A stretch of 64,000 nucleotides of DNA. Origin: Paenimyroides marinum. GTDB lineage: Bacteria > Bacteroidota > Bacteroidia > Flavobacteriales > Flavobacteriaceae. Made by a program: the position numbers and the translations under genes. The notes below the pieces were generated by a model that worked only from the letters and a program-made list of their open reading frames with translations, was not told the origin of the DNA and did not search any database. The DNA lies in contig NZ_FNXE01000001.1 in the NCBI RefSeq assembly GCF_900108395.1, forward strand, positions 102,487-166,486, given 5' to 3'. Shown here in pieces: positions 1-8,549 of the stretch; the stretch's first letter is position 1; the number at the start of each line of letters is the position of its first letter.

Positions 1-1030
1 AATCTTTTACACGCTGAATTGCCGTTCCAATATCCTGCGTCATGTAAACCGAAGTTCCGTCTGAACGCAACACCAATTTTTCGTCTAATCCATCCGGAGT
101 TAAATCAATCCAAACCGAATTATCTTCTTTTTTATAGAAAATTCCTTTTGCCAAACCTTCTTCAACCACATCTTTCCCCAACAAATAGGTATTGCTCTCA
201 TAATAATTACAATCGAAATCTACGCCAATGTTTTTATAAGTTGCCTCGAAACCAGCATAAACCCACTGGTTCATTTTTTGCCAAAGTGACACAACCTGCT
301 CATCGCCTGCTTCCCATTTACGAAGCATTTCCTGAGCTTCTAAAATTAATGGCGCTTGTTTTTTGGCTTCGTCTTCGGTCAAACCTTTTTCAATTAATTG
401 ATTGATTTCGGCTTTGTAAGCTTTGTCAAATTCCACATAATAATTACCAACCAGCTTATCGCCTTTTAACCCGGTAGATTCTGGTGTTGCATTGTTTCCG
501 AATTTTTCCCAAGCCAACATCGATTTGCAGATATGAATTCCGCGATCGTTAATAACCTGCGTTTTATATACTTTTTTACCGGCTGCTTTTAAAATTTGAG
601 CCACCGAATAACCCAACAGCACATTACGAACGTGTCCCAAATGTAGAGGTTTATTGGTATTTGGTGATGCGTATTCTACCATTACCGCCTTTTCGTTTTC
701 TTTTTGAGTAGAAAATCCAAAGGTTGCATCGTTTAAAATACCATTGAAAAATTGTGTGTAATATTTATCATCAATCACGATGTTTAAAAAGCCCTGAACC
801 ACATTGAATTTTGAAACCAAATCAACATTCTCTGTCAGAAAGGTTCCAATTTTTGTTCCTATTTCAACAGGATTTCCTTTCAACTGTTTAACCAGTGGAA
901 AAACAACCATAGTAACATCTCCTTCAAAATCTCGTCGCGTAGCCTGAAATTCCACTTTATCAATTGTTAAATCGAATAATTGCTGAACTGCCTGCTGTAT
1001 ATACGGCGTTAAAATTTCTTGTAAAGACAT
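1..1030 (-). CDS. argS: Arginyl-tRNA synthetase, 5' part (runs off the window)
   Basis: This reverse-strand frame stays open from the ATG at 1030 to the window edge, so about 343 N-terminal residues are present. It charges tRNA-Arg with arginine in the cytosol. The N-terminal Arg-tRNA-synthetase additional domain is followed by the class I signature SPNTNKPLHLGHVRN (about residues 122-136), whose HLGH is the HIGH-type ATP site. The rest of the Rossmann fold follows, up to a stretch ending in QDIGTA. The anticodon-binding domain lies outside the window. A TAnnTTTG element sits just upstream of the ATG. Identification is secure; only completeness cannot be judged. Confidence 0.96.
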   Translation of the reverse strand, partial: MSLQEILTPYIQQAVQQLFDLTIDKVEFQATRRDFEGDVTMVVFPLVKQLKGNPVEIGTKIGTFLTENVDLVSKFNVVQGFLNIVIDDKYYTQFFNGILNDATFGFSTQKENEKAVMVEYASPNTNKPLHLGHVRNVLLGYSVAQILKAAGKKVYKTQVINDRGIHICKSMLAWEKFGNNATPESTGLKGDKLVGNYYVEFDKAYKAEINQLIEKGLTEDEAKKQAPLILEAQEMLRKWEAGDEQVVSLWQKMNQWVYAGFEATYKNIGVDFDCNYYESNTYLLGKDVVEEGLAKGIFYKKEDNSVWIDLTPDGLDEKLVLRSDGTSVYMTQDIGTAIQRVKD

Positions 1031-1057
1031 TGTATGATTTTTTAAATTATTAAGATG

Positions 1058-1065
1058 CAAAGATA
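1058..1065 (-). promoter_or_regulatory. -7 promoter element of argS (TATCTTTG)
   Basis: On the minus strand this reads TATCTTTG, an exact match to the Bacteroidetes TAnnTTTG consensus, 27 bases before the argS ATG. No clear TTG -33 box is visible. Confidence 0.55.
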
Positions 1066-1222
1066 AAACTTTTAGTTGTTTTACCATTTATTAAAAATAA
1101 CCGAATGTTTTTTCTTTATGGTGTAACATTTTAATCTAAACATAGACTAATTCATCAAACAATAAATTGAGTGGAAAATCAATTTTGATTACCGCTTAAA
1201 ATCATACAAAATAAAAACAAAA

Positions 1223-3631
1223 ATGAAAAAGAAGTACTTAACCCTGTCATTTATTATGGCTGTTTCTGCAAGTGTCTGGGCACAACAACCCACAAACGGT
1301 GACGGAATAATAAAAGGAAAAATTACCGAGAAAATTACTAATGAGCCTGTTGGTTTTGCTTCGGTTGCTATTTCGGCAAACGGACAAATTATTTCGGGCG
1401 ATTTATCCGATGAAGACGGATCGTTCACCATTACCAATCTGCCAAATACGCAAGTAGAAGTTTCGGTAGAATACATTGGGTTTAAAACCTATAAGCACAC
1501 AGTGAATTTATCTGCCCAAAAAACGGTTGATTTGGGAACAATTGCTTTAGAAACCGATGAAGAAGTTTTGGAAACATTAGTTATTGATGCAGAACGCAGC
1601 ACTATGGAACAATTGGTTGACCGAAAAGTGATTCGTGTGGGAAAAGATTTATCTACCGCCGGTGCATCAGCTTCGGATATCATGAACAACATTCCGTCGG
1701 TTAACGTAGATCAAGATGGAAATATTTCCATGCGGGGCAATCAAAATGTACGTGTTTTAATCGATGGAAAACCCACGCAATTAGATCCTAAAACCTTGCT
1801 GAAACAAATTCCGTCTAATGCAATCGACAAAATTGAACTTATCACCAATCCATCGGCAAAATACAATCCGGAAGGAATGTCGGGGATGATTAATTTTGTG
1901 TTGAAGAAAAACATGCAGGATGGTTTTAACGGAAGCTACAACGGAAACATCACGTTTGCAAAAGTTCCTAAGTTTAATCAGGGTATCGATTTGAATTACC
2001 GCAAAGGGAAAGTGAACTTTTTCGGGAACTACAATTATTCTGATCAAAAAACATTTAACGACGGGATGATGACACAGTTAGATGATATGAGCGAGCAACG
2101 TTTTGATATAGTAAACGACAATAAAACGCACACCTTTAAGGTAGGATTCGATGTGTATGCTAACGATAAAAACACGTTTTCATTTTACACCAATCAAACA
2201 TACGCTGACGGAATTGGTACGGTGGGCAACACTATTTTTTACCCCAACAATCCCTTGTTTCTGCAAACCGACCAGTATGAAGGATCTAATCAGTCGCAAA
2301 TTTACAATGCCGCTTATAAGAAATTGTTCGCTACAGCCGGCCAAACGTTAGATTTTGAAGTAAATTACAGCAAGACCAACAACGATCAGGGTGGAAATTT
2401 TGATATTTTAAACCAAGGTACCAATCCGTACACGGATTATAGCGACAATACGGTTGATGCTGTTCAGGCGAATTTAGATTACGTACATCCATTTAACGAA
2501 AAAACAAAATTAGAAGTAGGTGCTGAATACCGCAACACCGGTATTGACAATACATACACAACCACAAATACGTTAGGCAAGCCTGCCAGTTTTGAATACA
2601 ATGTTGATATAGCATCGGCTTATGCTACTTTTGGTTCAAAGTATGACAAATGGGGTTATCAAATTGGTGCCCGCTTAGAAAAGTATAACGTAGAAGCTAA
2701 TTACATCATTGGTACAGAACCGGCCGATTTTAAAGACGATTATTTAACCGTTTATCCATCTGCCTTTTTAAGCTATACACCTACCCAAACCGATTTTTTC
2801 CAAATTAGTGCCAGTAGAAGAGTTGACCGACCAAATGTTTGGCAAACCAGACCTATTCGCGATTACAGTACACCACGCGTAGTGCAGATTGGTAATCCGC
2901 AATTGAAACCGCAGTTTACCAATTCGTTAGAATTTAATTACACCAAGGTTTTTGGCGTAAAGGGAAGTGCTACTTTCGGAGCTTATTACCGAATGATTAA
3001 CGCCCCTATTGAACGTACATTTTATTTAGATACTTCATCTCCCGAAGCCATTGCCGAAAAGAAAATGGTCATGAGTTACGGAAACTTTGACGAATCTACC
3101 GCTTACGGTGCCGAATTATCTTCTAACTATAAAATTACAAAATGGTGGGATATTCAGCCAAGTGTGGAATATTATTTCAGAAATCAACGAGGGATTGTTA
3201 CGGTTTTAAACCCTGACACGAACGAAGGCGAACTACAACAACGAGAAATTGACAACGGTGTTTTTAATGCCCGAATGAATAATAATTTCAAAATTACCAA
3301 TGCATTCCGTGCCTCCTTATTCGGATTTTATCGTGGCGATGCCAAAGACATTAACGGAACCATGAAAGCCATGTATAAGATGGATGCCGGATTGCGTTAC
3401 AGCTTCTGGGAAAATAATGCCAATGTAAGCTTGCGTTTCAACGATGTGTTTAATACCATGAAAGCAAGTTTTGAAGGCGATGCCCCTTACCCGCAAACAG
3501 GTGTATTTACCTGGGAAAGCCAATCATTATTTGTTGGTTTCCAATATATGTTTGGCAGCGGAAAGAACCGTGCCTTGCAACGTAAAACCCGTGACAAAAA
3601 CGAAGTTCAAAACTCCGGCGGATTCTTTTAA
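1223..3631 (+). CDS. TonB-dependent-receptor-like outer membrane beta-barrel protein
   Basis: This 802-residue protein is an outer-membrane receptor of the carboxypeptidase-regulatory plus OMP_b-brl_3 type. Residues 1-20 form a signal peptide ending in WAQ. Residues about 27-115 are a CarboxypepD_reg-like beta sandwich (KGKITEKITNEPVGFASVAI). Residues about 140-230 are the plug, with DIMNNIPSVNVDQDGNISMR and a conserved RVLIDGKP. The remainder alternates aromatic beta strands typical of a 22-stranded barrel, ending in the short tail SGGFF. The substrate cannot be told from sequence; relatives take up peptides, metals or siderophores. The gene stands alone and ends in a strong hairpin terminator. 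Confidence 0.9.
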   Translation: MKKKYLTLSFIMAVSASVWAQQPTNGDGIIKGKITEKITNEPVGFASVAISANGQIISGDLSDEDGSFTITNLPNTQVEVSVEYIGFKTYKHTVNLSAQKTVDLGTIALETDEEVLETLVIDAERSTMEQLVDRKVIRVGKDLSTAGASASDIMNNIPSVNVDQDGNISMRGNQNVRVLIDGKPTQLDPKTLLKQIPSNAIDKIELITNPSAKYNPEGMSGMINFVLKKNMQDGFNGSYNGNITFAKVPKFNQGIDLNYRKGKVNFFGNYNYSDQKTFNDGMMTQLDDMSEQRFDIVNDNKTHTFKVGFDVYANDKNTFSFYTNQTYADGIGTVGNTIFYPNNPLFLQTDQYEGSNQSQIYNAAYKKLFATAGQTLDFEVNYSKTNNDQGGNFDILNQGTNPYTDYSDNTVDAVQANLDYVHPFNEKTKLEVGAEYRNTGIDNTYTTTNTLGKPASFEYNVDIASAYATFGSKYDKWGYQIGARLEKYNVEANYIIGTEPADFKDDYLTVYPSAFLSYTPTQTDFFQISASRRVDRPNVWQTRPIRDYSTPRVVQIGNPQLKPQFTNSLEFNYTKVFGVKGSATFGAYYRMINAPIERTFYLDTSSPEAIAEKKMVMSYGNFDESTAYGAELSSNYKITKWWDIQPSVEYYFRNQRGIVTVLNPDTNEGELQQREIDNGVFNARMNNNFKITNAFRASLFGFYRGDAKDINGTMKAMYKMDAGLRYSFWENNANVSLRFNDVFNTMKASFEGDAPYPQTGVFTWESQSLFVGFQYMFGSGKNRALQRKTRDKNEVQNSGGFF

Positions 3632-3636
3632 TATAC

Positions 3637-3669
3637 AAAAACCGATTGAATGTTCTTCAATCGGTTTTT
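3637..3669 (+). terminator. Intrinsic terminator after the TonB-type receptor
   Basis: A 14-bp perfect stem (AAAAACCGATTGAA paired with TTCAATCGGTTTTT) around a five-base loop begins six bases after the stop codon. The same stem sequence recurs at 6883-6911. Confidence 0.85.
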
Positions 3670-3717
3670 GTATTATGTTAAAAAAGCTTATTTTCGTATT
3701 TAACCAAATTCTTAAAA

Positions 3718-4632
3718 ATGATCATAGAAACACACGAGCTGAGCTTTCAGTTCAACAAATACCACAAACTATTAGATAAAGTATCGATACAGGTTCCCGA
3801 AAAAAGTATTTACGGATTTTTAGGACCAAACGGTGCAGGAAAATCAACCACCATTCGACTGATAACAGGATTATTAGGCGAGCAAAATCCGGGAGAAATA
3901 TCTTTATTCGGAAAACCGCTGCAAGAACAACTTCCTTTCGCTTTTTCGCAAATTGGCTGTATCATTGAAACGCCTACTTTGTATGCACATTTAACCGGTT
4001 TGGAACATTTAAAATTTGTTGCAAAATTGCAAGATACCAACGATTCAAAATTTAACGAAGTGTTAGATTTGGTAGGATTGGATCATGCCAAAAATATTAA
4101 ATCTAAAAAATATTCGCTGGGAATGAAACAACGATTAAGCATTGCAATGGCTTTGATTAACGATCCTAAACTGTTGATTTTAGATGAACCGGTAAACGGA
4201 CTGGATCCACAAGGAATCATAGAAATACGTTTACTGCTTCAAAAACTGAATCGTGAAAAAGGCATCACTATTTTTATATCGAGCCATATTTTAGCCGAAG
4301 TGGAGAAATTGTGTACACATGTTGGTATTTTGCACAATGGCATACTTCAGTTTCAGGGAACGATGAACGAGTTAAAAGCCAAAAACAGTCAGGCTTCAAT
4401 TGTGGTTGAAGTTGCAAATTTAGACCAACATTTAAATATTATCCAACAACAATATCCCGATTGTATTCAAATCAGCGAAAACGAAATTCAGCTTAAATTT
4501 TCAAGCAAAGAAGAAATTCCGTCTTTCGTAAACTTTTTAGCACAACACAATATATCGGTTTACAAAATTCAGCCACAAGGCGGATTAGAAGAATGGTTTA
4601 TTGATTTAACAAAACAAATAAAAACACTATGA
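3718..4632 (+). CDS. ABC transporter ATP-binding protein (BcrA/NatA type)
   Basis: This 304-residue protein is the ATPase of a two-component ABC-2 exporter or membrane-protecting complex. It shows Walker A GPNGAGKS (about residues 38-45), the signature LGMKQRLSIAMAL, Walker B LLILDEPVNG and the switch histidine in ISSHILAEVEKL. A C-terminal region of about 85 residues follows the nucleotide-binding domain, as in BcrA-like proteins. Its last four bases overlap the start of the permease gene, so the two are translationally coupled. The layout resembles bacitracin- or lantibiotic-type transporters, but no peptide gene or sensor kinase lies nearby, so the substrate is unknown. Confidence 0.9.
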   Translation: MIIETHELSFQFNKYHKLLDKVSIQVPEKSIYGFLGPNGAGKSTTIRLITGLLGEQNPGEISLFGKPLQEQLPFAFSQIGCIIETPTLYAHLTGLEHLKFVAKLQDTNDSKFNEVLDLVGLDHAKNIKSKKYSLGMKQRLSIAMALINDPKLLILDEPVNGLDPQGIIEIRLLLQKLNREKGITIFISSHILAEVEKLCTHVGILHNGILQFQGTMNELKAKNSQASIVVEVANLDQHLNIIQQQYPDCIQISENEIQLKFSSKEEIPSFVNFLAQHNISVYKIQPQGGLEEWFIDLTKQIKTL

Positions 4633-6842
4633 TGAAATTTTTTAAAGCTTTCGCAGCCGAAAATATAAAACTAAAACACTCGGGCATTCAAACTACCGCA
4701 TTTATATTAGCTATAATTACATTCTTAATTAGTACGGGCGTAAGTATTTACAGTTATTTTACCGAGAAAGCAGAAGCTACCGAACCTGTTTACATATTTT
4801 TTGATACGTATGATTTGCAAACAACACCTTTTATAAATTTATTTTATCCGCTAATTATTATTGTAACTGCAGCTCGAATTACGCAGTTAGAACACAAAAA
4901 CAATACGTGGCAATTAATAGAAACACAACCTGTTAAACGTGCTGTTTTATTAAATGCCAAATTTTTAAAAGCATACCAAATTTGTATTTACAGCATTTTA
5001 ATATTTATGTTAGGCATTGTAGCATCGGCTACATTTACGTATTTAATTTCGCCCAAAACAGAAATGTATATTTTAGATATTCAATGGTTTTTTTTACTAA
5101 AAAAGACCGTTAGTTTATCTTTAGGTACCGGTTTTCTGTTAGCTTTAATTTATGCAGTATCGGTTCGTTTTTCTAATTTATTTGTTTCCATAATAATTGG
5201 TGTTGGTTCTTTACTTGTTGCTCCTATTTTAAGCACTTTTGGTTTACTGCCAAAATGGTTTCCTACCATTGTTTTAGACCTCAGCTTAAAAGCATCGAGC
5301 GATTTAGGCTATTGGCTAACGTATAATGAATATTTAAGTATCATAGCAACTGTAATTATTCTATTTATAATTACGTTTTGGTACGTTTTTAAAAACAAAA
5401 AATGGCTTAGCAACAAAAACACTATTCTTATAAATTATGCTGTACCTGCATTACTTTTGTTTGGTTTGTTTTTATATGTAAACCATCCTACCCAAATGAT
5501 ACAAAGCTACGAAACGGTAATAAAAGGTAGTGTTCCTGAAAATTCTATGATTAGTACAATTTATCTTTTAGATGGAACGATGAACGATACGCTACAAACC
5601 ATTGAGGTAAAAGACCACCGTTTCCATAAGGTTATTAAAGATGATTTACCTTTGAAAAAATACCGTTTGGCTTGGTGGAGTGATAAAGGAGAGATGCAAG
5701 CATCTGTTTTGTTTTCTAAAAATGATGTAGTAGAAATTCAGTTTCCAGACAAAACAAAAAATCAATCGTTTAAAATATTAGGAACTCGTTTAGCAGAAAA
5801 CTCGTTAAATGTAGAACTCGGAGGTGATGTTGGTTACATTAAAAAATTAGCCAATGATGGTAGTGAAAACAATGCCGAACTTATCATTATTCTTTTAAAA
5901 AACAGTTACAAGAAAGATTTAAAAACGGTTAACAAATTTAACACCAGCGATAATTTTGTTATTAGAGATGATTATACCGAAATTATTAAAAACGAATTAT
6001 ATTACAAATACAATTTAATCTGGATGCAATATAAAGATGCTTTAGCCAGATCTAATCCTAAAAACGAATATAAAAACAAAAGTATTCAGGATGTTTTAAA
6101 TATTGATTTTAAGCCAAACGAAGATTTTATAGCAAAAGCAGAAAATGCAGAATATTACCGTTTTAAAATTTACGAATTGTTAAGTAAGGATACTTCGGAT
6201 GGAGATATTTTAACGAAATACAGAAACGGTTTGGGTAATTTGAAAAATACAACATTGCAAAGTCAATTGGCGAAAATTATTTTAGAAGACAAACTGCCAA
6301 ACGTAAACGATTTAAACGAAATAAATCGTTACGAAGAATTGTTTCTTCCGCTCATAAAAGACCAGCGAACTCATAATTATTACTCTAAATTTATCCAAGA
6401 TAAAAAGCGTTTAACAACTGGTAGCAAGGCTCTGTCTTTTGAAGCGATCACTACTGATAATCAACCAAAAACATTAGAAGATTACAAAGGTAAATTTGTT
6501 GTTTTAGATTTTTGGGCAAGTTGGTGTGGTCCGTGTATTTATCAGGCAGATTATTTTGAAAAACACGCTATTGAATATAACAAAGGTAGTGACGTGGTAT
6601 TTATTTCATTAAGCGTTGATCAAAAAGAAAGTGCTTGGCGCAAAAAGGTAAAATTAAACGATAAAAACGTAGTGCAGTTATTTGCAAAAAATCAAAAAGC
6701 TTTAAATGATTTTTACAGGTTAAATTCGATTCCACGCTTTATTGTTATTGATCCCGAAGGAAAAATAATCAACAGCAATTTTCCTTTTCCAGACAATTCT
6801 AACTTTAAAGTGATGTTAAATCAAGTGATTGGAAAGAAATAA
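4629..6842 (+). CDS. ABC-2 permease fused to a periplasmic TlpA-like thioredoxin domain
   Basis: This 737-residue protein begins as an ABC-2 permease: residues 1-260 hold six hydrophobic segments, with a further one near 270-285. The following soluble part looks like the DUF4369-type region that precedes thioredoxin domains in Bacteroidetes TlpA proteins. Residues about 595-735 are a TlpA/AhpC-like thioredoxin domain with the active site WASWCGPC (cysteines 633 and 636) and the cis-proline loop SIPRFIVID. Permeases of this family normally stop after the membrane part, so the fusion is unusual. The topology places the thioredoxin domain on the periplasmic side. It overlaps the ATPase gene by four bases and ends at a strong terminator. 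I infer export or membrane remodelling coupled to thiol redox; the substrate is unknown. Confidence 0.85.
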   Translation: MMKFFKAFAAENIKLKHSGIQTTAFILAIITFLISTGVSIYSYFTEKAEATEPVYIFFDTYDLQTTPFINLFYPLIIIVTAARITQLEHKNNTWQLIETQPVKRAVLLNAKFLKAYQICIYSILIFMLGIVASATFTYLISPKTEMYILDIQWFFLLKKTVSLSLGTGFLLALIYAVSVRFSNLFVSIIIGVGSLLVAPILSTFGLLPKWFPTIVLDLSLKASSDLGYWLTYNEYLSIIATVIILFIITFWYVFKNKKWLSNKNTILINYAVPALLLFGLFLYVNHPTQMIQSYETVIKGSVPENSMISTIYLLDGTMNDTLQTIEVKDHRFHKVIKDDLPLKKYRLAWWSDKGEMQASVLFSKNDVVEIQFPDKTKNQSFKILGTRLAENSLNVELGGDVGYIKKLANDGSENNAELIIILLKNSYKKDLKTVNKFNTSDNFVIRDDYTEIIKNELYYKYNLIWMQYKDALARSNPKNEYKNKSIQDVLNIDFKPNEDFIAKAENAEYYRFKIYELLSKDTSDGDILTKYRNGLGNLKNTTLQSQLAKIILEDKLPNVNDLNEINRYEELFLPLIKDQRTHNYYSKFIQDKKRLTTGSKALSFEAITTDNQPKTLEDYKGKFVVLDFWASWCGPCIYQADYFEKHAIEYNKGSDVVFISLSVDQKESAWRKKVKLNDKNVVQLFAKNQKALNDFYRLNSIPRFIVIDPEGKIINSNFPFPDNSNFKVMLNQVIGKK

Positions 6843-6882
6843 TTCAGAGAAACCTTAAAATTATAAAGACTTTTTTAATAAC

Positions 6883-6911
6883 AAAAACCGATTGAAATTC
6901 AATCGGTTTTT
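6883..6911 (+). terminator. Intrinsic terminator of the ABC module
   Basis: A 14-bp stem (AAAAACCGATTGAA with TTCAATCGGTTTTT) and a one-base centre is followed by T-rich sequence. The stem is identical to that at 3637-3669, so the ABC module is bracketed by twin terminators. Confidence 0.85.
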
Positions 6912-6952
6912 ATTTTACCTGGCAGGTAATTAGTCAATCTAATAAGGGATTC

Positions 6953-7020
6953 TTTGTTATTTCGGTCGAAGTAGAGAAATCTTAAATTATTGAGATTCCT
7001 CTTTCGTTGGAATAAACAAA
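6953..7020. repeat. Imperfect palindromic intergenic repeat, copy 1
   Basis: The left arm (TTTGTTATTTCGGTCGAAG and on to AGAAATCT) pairs imperfectly with the right arm (GAGATTCCTCTTTCGTTGGA and on to ACAAA). The core resembles the repeats at 32836, 34376 and 38521. There is no open reading frame here. Confidence 0.6.
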
Positions 7021-7093
7021 ATCAACAATTTAAAATGGATAATTTATATAATTGCAGACTATCATAAAAAGATATAATATATCACTTAACTCG

Positions 7094-7256
7094 TTGTGCA
7101 TTTAAGAAACGAAAAATATCAACTAACGTCACTTCGAATGAGATTTCTGTAACCAAGTGGAAGAAATTTTGTATCGAGAAGTCTTTTTATTTAGTTCCCG
7201 ATACAAAATCTTTCAGATTTTTACTCGAACTGACGAATTTTTGTCCAAATGCACAA
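7094..7256. repeat. 163-bp nested imperfect palindrome
   Basis: Three nested inverted pairs share one centre: TTGTGCATTT (7094-7103) with AAATGCACAA (7247-7256); GTCACTTCGA (7128-7137) with TCGAACTGAC (7225-7234, one mismatch); and ATTTTGTATCG (7166-7176) with CGATACAAAAT (7199-7209). With copy 1 it fills most of the 490-base gene-free gap between the ABC module and the PorP/SprF gene. It has no coding potential and looks like a non-autonomous (MITE- or REP-like) element. Confidence 0.6.
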
Positions 7257-7293
7257 CAGGTTTATCTTAATTTTAATATTCTTATTCAAATAC

Positions 7294-7322
7294 AAAAAAA
7301 TCCCGATAAATACCGAGATTTT
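7294..7322 (-). terminator. Terminator of the PorP/SprF gene
   Basis: On the minus strand a 9-bp stem (AAAATCTCG with CGGGATTTT, one G-T pair) is followed by a run of T, just past the stop codon at 7335. Confidence 0.65.
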
Positions 7323-7334
7323 TTCACTATATCA

Positions 7335-8366
7335 TTAAAAGTTAACTGACGGGCAATCGCACTTATAATTACTTTCTCTACATAAGAAATTAAACCCAAG
7401 TGTTAGCTGATGAAATCCTCCATTAGCAAAACGTACGTCTCCAAACTGGTGAGAATACGTATAGCCAACCAAAATATTTTTAAACTTAACCCCTAAAATT
7501 GGCGAAACTGAATGATAGCCTTGTTTTTTTACTTCATCTCCACTATCTTTCATATATTCTACCTGATCAAACATTGTTCTGTAAGAAATACCGGCAAAAA
7601 ACTGTCCGTTAGAAAATTCCTTATACATTTTCAGGTTCAAATCTAACATTTTTTCCTGTGTTTCTTCGGTATATTGAAACAACACAGATGGCTCCCAAGA
7701 AAACCCTTGGTCTCTGTACGATCTATATCCTCTGTTTTTAGAAAACACATATCCAGCTGACACAATATATTTTCTTAAATTATCACTTTCTATATCCGAA
7801 TAAATCTCACGATCCGAAGTAATTAAATTCTTAACTGTTGCATGTGCATAGAAATCTAAAAAATGGTAAGACAACCCTGCGTCAACATTAAAATAATTGT
7901 ATTTTAATTCACTACCGTTTACAGACGGATCAAAGTCATGCCCCCACTCGGTTTGATCTAATTGCGAATTCACCATTCCTGCACTTACCCCAAAAGACAA
8001 TTTATTCAAATCATAATCACTTCGTGAAAAAGTAATGTGATGAGCATAGGTTAATTTAGCCCCAACTTGTTTGTGATATCCATTTCTATCATTAAATGCG
8101 ATAATACCAACACCTGATCTTTCGGAAATTGCCGTATTAAAACTTGCGGTTTGCAAGGCTGGTGCATCTTTCTCACCAAACCATTGCTGACGTGCGGTTA
8201 AACGAACTTTTGCACAGTTGGCAATACCTGCCATTGAAGGGTGAATTAAATAATAGTTATCTGTTAAATAATCTTGATACACAGAAATCCCTTCTTGTGC
8301 ACTACTTATTTGTGATACAAATAATGAAGATATAGCAACTAATAAAGATTTAGTAAATATATTCAT
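7335..8366 (-). CDS. PorP/SprF family type IX secretion membrane protein
   Basis: This 343-residue outer-membrane protein has a signal peptide (residues 1-23, ending SSAQ) followed by the family pattern YQDYLTDNYYLIHPSMAGI and RQQWFG. Beta-strand repeats follow, with the strand GVGIIAFND and the closing strand LTLGFNFLC. PorP/SprF proteins help T9SS deliver or anchor surface adhesins in Bacteroidetes, and are often encoded beside a large SprB-like adhesin. No adhesin gene lies beside this one, so it is an orphan here and its partner is unknown. A TAnnTTTG element precedes it and a hairpin follows it, so it is probably monocistronic. Confidence 0.9.
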   Translation of the reverse strand: MNIFTKSLLVAISSLFVSQISSAQEGISVYQDYLTDNYYLIHPSMAGIANCAKVRLTARQQWFGEKDAPALQTASFNTAISERSGVGIIAFNDRNGYHKQVGAKLTYAHHITFSRSDYDLNKLSFGVSAGMVNSQLDQTEWGHDFDPSVNGSELKYNYFNVDAGLSYHFLDFYAHATVKNLITSDREIYSDIESDNLRKYIVSAGYVFSKNRGYRSYRDQGFSWEPSVLFQYTEETQEKMLDLNLKMYKEFSNGQFFAGISYRTMFDQVEYMKDSGDEVKKQGYHSVSPILGVKFKNILVGYTYSHQFGDVRFANGGFHQLTLGFNFLCRESNYKCDCPSVNF

Positions 8367-8397
8367 AAATTCTTTTTTTCTCTTTAGAAATGGTTAA

Positions 8398-8405
8398 CAA
8401 ATATA
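8398..8405 (-). promoter_or_regulatory. -7 promoter element of the PorP/SprF gene (TATATTTG)
   Basis: The minus strand reads TATATTTG, matching TAnnTTTG, 31 bases before the start codon. Confidence 0.5.
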
Positions 8406-8525
8406 TAAAAAACTATTATATACCATATAGTAAGTTTAAAATATATCTAACAATTTTTCCGAATTCAAATATGTTAATTTTACGTTTAAATTCCAAATAT
8501 AAATATTCAATTGATATTTCTTTGT

Positions 8526-8533
8526 TAATTTTG
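8526..8533 (+). promoter_or_regulatory. -7 promoter element of the Nfu gene (TAATTTTG)
   Basis: TAATTTTG matches TAnnTTTG and lies 16 bases before the ATG at 8550. Confidence 0.5.
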
Positions 8534-8549
8534 AAAAAAATCTTAAAAA

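Noticed and set aside
3718..6842. Bacteriocin or lantibiotic export or immunity cluster around the ABC module
   Set aside because: The ATPase is of that type, but no precursor peptide, modification enzyme or sensor gene lies near it.
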